Of a DNA stretch of 64,000 bases, positions 54,552-64,000 are shown piece by piece; position 1 is the stretch's first letter, and each line of letters begins with the position of its first letter. The notes beneath the pieces were generated by a model. That model saw only the letters and a program-made list of their open reading frames with translations, ran no database searches and was not told where the DNA came from. The DNA is from Ectocarpus siliculosus (Eukaryota > Sar > Phaeophyceae > Ectocarpales > Ectocarpaceae): contig FN649733.1 of assembly GCA_000310025.1 (NCBI GenBank), positions 3,443,899 to 3,507,898 of the forward strand, in the 5' to 3' direction. The translations under genes and the position numbers were made by a program.

Positions 54552-57500
54552 GTTGCAGAGATTGCCGAAGACGACTTTCATGTGCAGGACGCACTCGGCG
54601 CTGATGTAGCTAAGGACGGAACGAGTGGGGCCGATACGGGCACTATGCCCGTCGCCGACGTGATGGTGGGTGACAGTGTGAACTGGGGCCGTGTACGTTG
54701 CCTGTTGTTCCCATCAGTACCATTCCAAGACCCGCAAGGTGCCACTGCCCGTGCGCAACGACCCCGTTACACGCTTCCGCTTGATACGAACGTCCTACTA
54801 CACACGCTCCCTCGAGTGGCTCTACAAGGGACGAGTTCGTTGTGTGGTAGTCAATATCGACGACGGAGGGTTCTCCGGTATCTAAATGGCGTGTTATTCG
54901 ATTCCTCCGGCGGCGAAACTTCAGACGATTTTTGCACTCTTCCTGCGTTAAACGTTTTGGGTCGGGTAGAACAGGGTACAGGATGGGTGTTTGAATTACA
55001 TGGTTCGACCAGTCTTAACTTGCATGTCTCGCGCTTACACGAAAACTAGTACTGCGGGCCATCTCATCTCACTCACCCCCTAGAGCCTTTTCCCAGTGTG
55101 TTTTCTTGGGGCCATCGACCAGCACGGTCGGACTCAACGATCCGAATGCAAAACACCAGCCGACTGGCCCCTTTTACCTTGGTACTTTTTTTTCGTCCTG
55201 CTGCCGAATCAAAGACTCCTGGGAGATCTCACTGATTCGTGCGTCCTCTCACATCCTTACAGTAGTGCGTCCGTGCTCTGCCACGGGGAAGACAGCGACA
55301 CGCGCACCTTGTGAAATGCAGTTTCCTGTAACATGGTGTCGAAAACACAAAAGCGCAGTCGCGGTCGGTCGCGCTCTGGTATCTTCGCGATTGAAACAAA
55401 ATATTTTTTGCATTTCCCCCCGCGATCTGTGCGCCACGCCGTGATGGCCGCCCCGCAGGTGTTGCTTCAGGCGATGAGAGAGGAACAGCTGGACTCTCTC
55501 AAGAGCATCGCCGACGGTGTGCAACAGGTGTGGTGGAAGTGTGTGTCAGCCTCTGTTTGTTGTTTGGGGCAATGCACCCCCTGATGATACACCTGAACCG
55601 CAACCAAAAGCGCCATGTACCGGCATTTGCCCATGCAATTGTGTTGTACGCTGTGTGTCGTCTCTACCCGCCCGCGCGGTACATGCAGTAGCCACCCGAA
55701 CCTTAACCTTTGCTGTGTCGTGCTCCGACACAGCCTCGAAGCGTTTGTAAGACTACATGCGTGCTGGTACCGCAACTTTGATTTGTTTGTATTTTGAGAA
55801 CGGGGCTGACTGTCGTGTTTCCCCACTTCACAGGCAGCAAGCAACGTGTGCTGTGCGTGTGTTTTAGTCCCCATCTATTTTGGGCGCTAGCCAGTATACA
55901 CTTTTCAGCATGCTTTTCTACACTTTTGGCATGCTTTTCTGGAAGCACCAGCCGGGGGCCATACGCAAGAAATGCAAGATGGCCGCTGTGGGTGTGTGTC
56001 TGTCTTCCATTTTGATTTTGTTTTTTTGCTTCGCCAGCTCCAATCACAGGTTATGGTCCTCGGAGAATCTGCCCGTAATTCTGAGGGGAAGATGTCTCTG
56101 GCGCTTGATCGCCTGGGTCGCATCGAAGTCAGGCTCGACTCCACTACGGCGGTGAGACACGGCATGTTTCCGTTGTCTACGTTTTCCTCAGCAAACGAAA
56201 AGAGAGAAATGAAGGAACGTACGAGCGTATGGGAGAGGGAGAGAGATGGGGACAAAAACGAAATAGTGGAAATACGAGGCAAGTACCGGAGAAAGGGAGG
56301 AAAAGAACGCAAGAGAGGGAGACGCAGGGGGCTGACTGGGCTGCATCATGAATACACCGACTGTGACAAGAGATTCGCAACCTGCCATTTTTTTTGCAGT
56401 CCTCGTGTTTTGTTTTTGCAGCTCGTAGTGGTGAGTTCACCTTCATGCTTGTATGGCCGCGCTGCCGCGATAGAGCGTTCAACACCCGCCCAGAATTAAA
56501 TTTTGCTACTCAAAGTGACATCGGCAGATGTTGTTGCCGTCTTACACAAGATAGCCGAGCTTTTCCACTTGGACTCCGAGCCTCACGGGGCTATAGTCTA
56601 TGTATTGCCTTTCGAGGTGCGGAACCACCTTACCCGACCATCTGCGATACCCGTGCCCCGTCCTAGCTCCTCCGCGACAGCTTGCCTAATTTGATTAGCT
56701 TCTCGCGGCGGGAGTTGATATTTGTTGGTTTATTGTTTACGTACTCATAGGTCCCGCCTTCGTCGTTGAGAAGCGGACCAACTGCCGTTGTCATCTGGAA
56801 GGAAGGAGTATGGAAACAGTTGGCATATCCTCATTCACGTCGGTCCGCGCCCTCCGTTTTTTTTGTTTGCGGAACGGTCGCTCCCCCCCCCCGCTCTCGC
56901 TGTCTTAGCCAATGAAATCTCAAACGATAGTCCCGCCGAAGTCGCAGCAGCAGCAGCAGCCGCACTCTCGAACCCACCCAAACATCGGCGCTGGCATGGG
57001 AGGCGGGATGGGTGCGGACGGGAGGGCCAAAGCCATGAAAGCACCTCAGCCTTACTCAGCCTTTGGGAAGGCGGCACCGCCCCCTCCGCCGGCCACGGTA
57101 GAGGACGCCGGCCGTGTCCCAACGTGAGAGCCCAGCCGTTTTTTCTTGTCTGCGTTCGTATGGTGAAGGTGCGTTTCGAGGTGTTCGTATCTAGGATGCC
57201 AGCTTTTGCCCCGTGTTGAGCTATAATAATATGGCGTAGCCTACTGTGGGATCGCTCGTGTTTGGTTGTGGCCACACTGGTGGGCTCGGGTTTCCGAGAG
57301 AGAGGCGTTTTATCCTTGGGATATCGCTTCCCTTGCCGCAGTACCGGCAGAATCGTGAGTCGCCCGATGATTTTGGCGCCTGTCGGTACGGTGTTCCATG
57401 CGCAATTTTTTTTCCAGAATGCATCTGTTCGAATCAATTCCATCCCGAAGTCATCAGTGCGCTGAGGGCTTGGATATCCTTGTTTTATTGTTTATCCCAG

Positions 57501-59822
57501 GCGCTCTCTTTTGTTTTGAATCGACTGGTGAGTGAAGGGAGGTGGTTAGCCAGGGCTTACGTTGTCGCCGTCGGGCATGATTGGAGCGTTCGCAGGCAAC
57601 TCTCGTGACACGTCAATTTCTTGTCATCGACCGCCAACTTATCTCGGTCTTCGTTTTCTCTCGGCTATTTCCGTGTTTTACCAATTTCACGACGGCTTCG
57701 TAGAAATATCGCGGTCGGTCTTGACGACTCACGACAACCACCCTTGTGCATGGACATATCCGTGCTCAGGTGGCAAGGGAGAGGGGAGCCGGAACCGGCA
57801 CGGCCTCACTTCATGCGCAACGCCTCCCCGCAGCAGGTTGACCCAAAACCGTGTGTGCTGGACGTGCGAAGGATTCTGCAGTGACGTGGTGTACGGGGCG
57901 TTTGTGAATTTGGCTTGAACGGAGCTGGTTGTCTTTGGTGTGGCATGTCAGGTCGCAGACGCGCTTGTTCTCCTCAAGCTCGGAGGCTAGAACGTTGGCA
58001 AGTTGCTGGGCCGAACCGCAGTCGTTGTGCCTCCATCAACTGCGGGGTGTAAATAACAAATGCACGGCACTTTCCTTATTGTCTCGAAGAGTGAATCGCA
58101 GCGCGACCAGTCCCTGCCCATAACGTCCCCCGCCTCCGACCACTTGCCCCGCGCCACCCGCCTGTCGCTCCCTCGTTTTGATACCCCTCGTCCGTAGAAG
58201 CCACGCGCTTCTCCAGCGAAAACCGTGCCAGCCACAGCAGCAGCAACAGTCGTGCCTGTCGGTGGTGCAGCTGCTGTATCTGCCGTAACGCCCGGCGAGG
58301 CGAGCGGAGGCGGGAAGGGCGAAGGTGTTTCCCAGGAGGAGGCGGCGAGAAAGGAGGCCAAACGCCTGGCTTTCATGGAAGACCGCGCACGCATCCAGGT
58401 ACAGTGAGGGCCCCTGTTTAGACGCTATGTTCCCGGAGAGTTCACTGGCACTATACCGGACACTGTTGTTCTGTCTGTGTGCCCCCCAATACACAGACAC
58501 TATTCCGGGCACCGGCATTTAACTGCCTCCCCACTCAGTATTTGTACCGTGTGCGTCGAGACATGGAACCGGCAAGAGAGGTCGGAGATCAGGCCTCGGG
58601 GGGCTCCATCCCCATGCTTGACTTCCGCCCACAGCGAGATGGCCGAAAGGTGTTGTTGACGATGTATGGCGACAGCAGTCCCGGTGACCCCACTTCGAGT
58701 GGGCTTGTTTGCGTGGATGCTTTGGCGAGACTTGGATGTATTTCGGTTGAAGCCACCGCGCATCTTGGTTGAAGTCACCGCTCCCCGCGGAGTGCTTGAA
58801 TTCAGGTGTGACCCAATCGCCGCCCATTTTCAACAACGTTGAGGCTTTTTAGCCCCCGGCTGGCGCGAACAACGCAGAATATTTTCTTCAACACCTTGTT
58901 GAACTCATACATTGCTACCTGGTGTGCAGCGACACGGGCCTTTCGAGAGGTAGAATGTAGTGGCAGCTCAACGTACAGGGGCCAAAAGCAGGAAACCGCT
59001 CTTGAAAATCAGGCCGGACATCAACAGATCATGATACCAACAACGGTAATGCTGTTCTGTCCGCATTGAGACAGCGTTCAAACTATGGTTTATGCGAGCG
59101 AGGCTTCTTGCAGCAGCAGGCTTGGACAGGTTCGGTTCTGCAGTAGCGTATGTAGCTTCGTCGAAGAGAAATACGTGTTGCTCCACGTCGTTCCTCGGTT
59201 TCACAAACGCATGCTGCACCTCTGCATGCGCCTTTGTCCCGGGGGTTGTCACAATTGCTACCACTTTTGACTCCTCGCGTGCAAAAGACGAAGATGCACC
59301 GAACAACACCCCAGCGGCACCTGCATTACCCAAGCGACAAGGGGGTGTGACACAATGTTTCGTTCCTCACGCCGCGAGCAACTAAAAATACGTCAACCAC
59401 AACAAAACTCAATCTCCGACGAAACCGGCCCCTCCCCCCCCCCCCCCCCCCGTGCGCGCGCCGCAATATTTGCGAAAACCTACGGATATAGGCACGAATC
59501 GCAGCCTCGAAGGGTGGTAGAGCAGCACCCGCTTCCTTCCCCAAGCCGACCCCGACGACAACCCGCCAATCCACACCAGCCGCCCAGGACATTAAGGCGC
59601 AACAACCCGAACTTTTCGAAACACCTTTGGCGGCGTCTGCTGGAGAGGGCGGAACGTTCTCTGGCAGCCCCTCGTTCCTGGACGGTGTCGGCGGGGATGT
59701 CGGGGCAGGAGCAGAAGGAGGGAGAGCGGATGACGAAGCCGAGGCGTGGCTGGAGAGGGAGAGGGAGCAGAGGGGCAAGAGGGAAAGGGAGCGGCGCGAA
59801 GAGAAAGAACGGTAGGACGGGG

Positions 59823-59879
<57 letters not shown>

Positions 59880-62800
59880 TCATCGCTCACCATTTTGTTG
59901 TGCTGAGAGCTCCAATCGTGTTTACAATAAATGCGGCGCGGCATAAGCCGCTGCAGTTGGTCCTTCCGAATCCTTGCAGAGGTGCGAAGAGCAGACAGAG
60001 CTACCACAAGATTGAGGTGGTGATCACATCCTAACAGGCATAGTACTCCCGCCGGGTGGGCATTGTTCCCACAGCTCGCCGGTTCGATATCCCTAGGACG
60101 CGTAAGTGACAAGCCGCAATGACTCCAGATCGTGCGGTATCCGTGTTTGCCGCAATGTCGAGATATGCTGCTGGACAATTTTAATTCTGGAGTAGCCCCA
60201 TGGCCCCTAGTTTGCACGTTATGTGGTGAAGGTTTTGAGGTTGACAATAAAGAAAAAGAGCTACATCGCCTCACTGGTAGTTCGTGGTTAACTATAACGG
60301 GAAGTATTTGACGTGCTGACAGCGCCAGCATCCTGTGTTTCGTGTGTTCCGTCGCTGATGTTCTGATAGTCATGTGATCTTCCTCGCCTGCCCTAATGTA
60401 TCCTCTTATTGTGGTTTTGTGTATTCAAGGGTCGAGCGGCAGCTAGCGAAAGCCAAGAAGCTCAGGGAGGAAGAGGAAGCTCGGAAAGTGAGAGGGCTTG
60501 TGTTTCTTTCGATGGTTGATTATTGGAAGTTTTTATTTCGCGATGACTTGGCAAGCGTTACACGTTGGCGAAATGAGTTGGCAGTACCTGGCGCGGTGGA
60601 TGTAGCTTGGTCTGCTCCAGTCAGCCTCCTCGCCTCGAAACAATGTGACGTGAAACAGTCGGAAGGATTTGTAATTTTGAATCCTGGGGTCTCACATGTC
60701 GATAACTCAGCGCATTAGCAACCCTATCTGTCCATACCCCGGATTATCCTTCACATTGAACCGTGGTTGCCATTTTGGTGCACATGCCACCGTCATGATG
60801 CACTCCGTACCTTGATCGTTCCTCGGAGCAGCAGGTGAACCCCAAGGCGACGCATTTAACGATAAAGGTCCCTCAGGAGGATGTGCCACTATACTGTTGT
60901 ATGGTCTCGGATCTCCATGATTGTTGCTATTCGCTTTTTCTTGGCAGGTTAATGTTGAACCTTGTCATTTTCATGTTGATCTAACGTGCTCTTTTGTTTT
61001 GGATTATTCGCTTCCGTTGGCTGATGCAATACACGCCATGGCACATGATGTTGACTCGTTTTTTTGTTGACCTTGATCAATGCACAGCTGCGGGAGGCAG
61101 AAGAAGCCAGGGTGCGCGAGAAGGCCCGTCGCGAGGCTGAGGCTAAACGGCAGGCCAAGACGAGAGTCCTTATGAGCTCGCTTTTCGACAAGGTGAGCAC
61201 GAGAAAAGAGTCTCCTCGCACTCTGGCGCTTTGATTTGTTCGTGTCATGGATCGCCACCCAAGTCTCGCCACGCTACTAAAACTTTGTACCACATGCGGC
61301 ATGCTGTCGTCGGGGGCTAATTATTGGATGGGTCCTCGTAGCCTGTAGCGGATGGCGCTTGAGTCGCGCAACGTTTCTGTGGAGAAAGGCAGTTCCCCCT
61401 TCATTCGTGGTCAAGTAGGGTTTTACGTCGCCCAGGATCCACGCCCCATCTCCCCAATTTCATGCGTTGTCTCCTTAACAAGGGTGAGGAGGACGACGGC
61501 AATAGTCTGTTCGGCGGCCTTGGTGGCGCAGCCCTACCCGTTTTCCATGACGATGACAACGGTAGTAGGGCCCGCGACACCAGCCTTGCCGAACAACCGG
61601 AGGAGAAGCCGGTAGCTCCAGCCTCCTCCGTCAGCGAAGCAGATGCACCCCCGCTTTCGTCGGGTGAGTGAGTGGAAAGCCTGGAAGTGATCGTGCCCAG
61701 CGTGTTGGCAGAAGCAACAACAGCTAGCACACTTGGTTGCTGCAGGAGAAGGCGGGAGTTGTGCGAACGGTGTTAGGGTGTAGCCCTCTCTGCGTGTTGG
61801 ACGGTCGTCGCGGGGGGCTCAGGGTAACCCTTGTCAAGGACACCCACCGTATCTTCGTCGTACCGTAGACTTCCTTCGCTGGTGTCGGGAATTTCTTGAA
61901 CTAAGAGTTGTGAAGTGTTAACTTCAGCACCACGGCCAGCAAGATATCGACAAGTAGAGCATACTGGTCTTTGAATTTTCTTGGGAATATTATGTTTCAA
62001 TCAACGGTCATGATGGCATCTTTGACTATTATATGTTCCCAGGATGGTTATTTGACAGAACTCTTTTGCATGCAACGTAGTGCGTTGAGTCATGCCCGAC
62101 CGCGCGTGACGGTAGATCGAGCAGTATTGCAGGAACCGTTCGAACGACTCAACGACAGTTGCGCTTGAGCAAGACCCGTCACACGTCTCCCCTAACGTCC
62201 CCCTTCGCTACTTGTTCCCCATCAGGCTTTGGAAGCGGCATTGGAGGAGGCGGGGGAAGTCTATTCGCCGGCATGGAAGAACCTTCCACCGGTCGCGGCG
62301 GAATTTTTGATGAGGCCAACACGTCCGGTGCCCCCGGTGGAGACCCGCATTCCTCGACGGTCGGAGGATTGTCGTCTGCGAGACAAGGCAGCAGCAACGG
62401 CGTTGGGAGTGGGCTGTTTCCAGACGAAGAACCCAGCCCGCCGGAGTCGAGAGTTGGGGCTGGTGATGGTGGCTACGGGAATGTCGACGTCCAACCCGGC
62501 GGATACTCCGGCCTGTTTGACTCGTCACCTCCCGTGGAGGGCTCGTCTTCGTCTATGGCCGATAAAAACGCCGGTGCCAACAGCCCGAAGGCGACAGTAA
62601 CTACCCTGGAGGGATCGGCCACCGGCATCACCGGTGCCAGCTCAAATGCGACGATTGCTACAACCGCCGACGGGGCAGCCGATGAGATGGACGACTTCTT
62701 TTCCACGCTGGAAGCCGCCTCTGTGTCGGCTCCGAGCACTGGTGCTGCAACGACCACCGCCACACGCGGCTCTCTGTTTGAAAACGATGGTATCAGTGGT

Positions 62801-63169
62801 ACAGGCGATGGAGGCGACGATGATATATTTTCTTCCTCATACACAGGGGTGACCGGAGGAACGGGTGGCGACAGCACGCAAAGCAGAGGGAACGAAGGCG
62901 AGCTGTTTGATCCGAGTGCTAGCCAAAGTGCGGGAACGAGCTTGTTCGATAGGATGGAGTTCTCCATGGATGCCGAAGACCCGGATGGCGGGAATGTCTT
63001 CGGTGGTGGCGGTGTAAGTGGCGGCGGGAGAGGTATCGGGGATGCTAGCGCATCGTTCTTGTCTGCAATGGGAGAAGTCGATTTGATGACGCCCGGCGGA
63101 GACGACGGTGTCGAAGGTGAAGTTGGAGGGGAAGCGGATAAGGAGGGAATGACAGAGGTGAGCTTGTGA
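54552..63169 (+). CDS. large coiled-coil protein with acidic LF-motif tail (partial model)
   Basis: Exons read with clean borders: 54552-~54677, 55459-55527, 56038-56151, a possible 9-base exon 56422-56430, 56909-57123, 58217-58398, ~59515-59811, 60430-60487, 61088-61192, 61483-61663 and 62226-63157 (donor GTGAGC) or to the TGA at 63169. The junctions 59811/60430, 60487/61088, 61192/61483 and 61663/62226 agree in phase. The link from 57123 to 58217 does not and needs a missing exon (57776-57835 is a candidate). Content: an acidic start (AEDDFHVQDALGAD), amphipathic helices (EEQLDSLKSIADGVQQ; ESARNSEGKMSLALDRLGR), a Gln/Pro/Gly segment, a Glu/Arg coiled coil (EREREQRGKRERERREEKER; RQLAKAKKLREEEEARK), then a Gly/Ser tail with about eleven LF/IF/FF motifs (SLFGG, SLFAG, IFDEA, LFPDEE, LFDSS, DDFFSTLE, SLFEND, DDIFSS, LFDPS, LFDRM, VFGG). 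Such tails bind retromer in FAM21/WASHC2 and also end FKBP15. Either kinship is inference. The 5' end is not found. Confidence 0.65.
59821..59876. repeat. CT microsatellite just after an exon donor
   Basis: An unbroken run of about 27 CT units begins nine bases after the GTAGGA donor of the Glu/Arg-rich exon of the coiled-coil gene. The minus strand reads as an Arg-Glu repeat frame, which is an artefact of the microsatellite. Confidence 0.95.
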
Positions 63170-64000
63170 GTTGATGTGCATGCGCGATTTCCAGTACCGT
63201 GTTGGGCCGTTGACAGGTGGATACTTTCATTGTGCATGGCCTGTATGAAGCGGTGCTTCTTGTCGCATGCAGCCATGGATAAATCATTCAGGCAATACAC
63301 TAGCCGCTGAGTCTTTCCAGAGCACATCAGAGGGGTGACTGATGGTCTCGTGCCAAGGTTTTTGAGGGTGCCGTGAGGGCTTTGCCCAGAATGCTTCGGG
63401 TAGACGTGGTTGGATTCATGCTGTCGGACGCGGCGTTGCTTTGTGACCACCAGCTTCTGTGCCAATAACGTAGTGGAAACGCTTTCGCCGTGCGTAAGGA
63501 GTGGTAATGAACTTCGTCCGCGTCGAATGAGGTTGGGAAAGGCCGGGACGCGAGCGCATTTCGTCTCCATTTGCACTTTGATTGGAATTAGGGTTGTCTT
63601 GGCCGCTGGCCGGAAAGTCGTCGTCGATGGATGAATTGTGACGCCGACATTAGTCGTTGAGAGTCGTCTGCTTGACTGAGCAAACGATGGTAAGTCCTTT
63701 CGATATGCTGTCGGGGGGAGGATAGGATTCAACCAGGTCACCACCATGCCCTACTTTCCACCACTGTCATAAATGGGGGGACATGTTTATAGAAGAGCGA
63801 GGGACTTGGGGGACGTAATCAAGCGTTAATATTACAATCCACATCGTACCACCCGCGCCCTACTTCCTGCTCTTGGGAAACCAGCCTTTTCACTCTTGCA
63901 CGAGAGACGCTGCTACTCGAGCAAGCAAGACTGGATGCGTTCGTCCCCTTGCTTGTTGATCGTTAGTCCGTGGGCCAATGACACTGCTGTGGGACCGTCG
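63170..64000. other. right flank, no supported gene
   Basis: Either the intron after 63157 or the 3' flank of the coiled-coil gene. No acidic LF-type exon or other recognisable coding sequence is seen before the window ends. Short frames occur on both strands only by chance. Confidence 0.4.

Noticed and set aside
60060-60100. B-box-like GCCGGTTCGATATCCC
   Set aside because: It differs from the consensus by an inserted base and has no A-box at the right distance and no SINE body around it.
59326-60373. Long minus-strand frames with Arg-Glu repeats
   Set aside because: The RE repeats come from the CT microsatellite, and the rest is the antisense of a well-supported plus-strand exon.
62473-63747. 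424-codon minus-strand open frame
   Set aside because: It is the antisense shadow of the LF-motif exon. The plus-strand translation shows regular motifs, correct splice borders and matching phase.

Overview
The window is eukaryotic nuclear DNA. Every recognisable gene is split by many introns of a few hundred bases to several kilobases, with GT..AG borders (often GTGAGT/GTGAGC donors and pyrimidine-CAG acceptors). The protein types, large introns and repeat content fit a stramenopile, most probably a brown alga (Ectocarpus-like). That assignment is inference from style, not from a marker gene. The first ~480 bases look like low-quality contig-end sequence dominated by homopolymers.

Layout, left to right. 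(1) 1687-3656, minus strand: a compact PHO80/cyclin-U/P-type cyclin in four exons. (2) 8064-15500, plus strand: an organellar TsaD/Qri7/OSGEPL1-type tRNA threonylcarbamoyltransferase in eleven exons, with an unusual Ala/Ser-rich insert of about 160 residues inside the catalytic fold. (3) 20407-26992, plus strand: an eleven-exon gene for an 837-residue single-pass membrane protein with at least seven RCC1-type blades, a Pro/Thr stalk, one membrane helix and a low-complexity cytoplasmic tail. (4) 35890-49514, plus strand: a 13.6-kb relic of a secreted right-handed beta-helix (pectin-lyase-like) protein with a C-terminal module that starts with a von-Willebrand-D-like GDPHM motif. Exon structure is largely preserved but at least three reading-frame breaks are visible. 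(5) 54552-63169 or beyond, plus strand: a large, partly resolved gene with coiled-coil exons and a C-terminal tail carrying about eleven short acidic LF/IF/FF motifs, resembling the tails of FAM21/WASHC2 or FKBP15-type endosomal proteins.

Between and inside the genes lies repetitive DNA. A tRNA-derived SINE family is present in four copies, all on the minus strand: one in an RCC1-gene intron, two in intron 1 of the relic, one just after the relic. A 3.3-kb segment (30770-34113) is bounded by 32-bp inverted repeats and contains two 281-bp direct repeats differing at only two positions seen. There are also a palindrome-rich segment (53135-53940), several minisatellites and CT/GA microsatellites.

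The genes do not form a pathway or operon; they are neighbours in a gene-sparse, repeat-rich chromosome arm. Large stretches (3657-8063, 15501-20406, 26993-30769, 34114-35889, 49909-53134) contain no coding sequence I can support. Exon borders were derived by reading splice signals and phase by eye. They are internally phase-consistent for genes 1-3 but unverified by transcript data.
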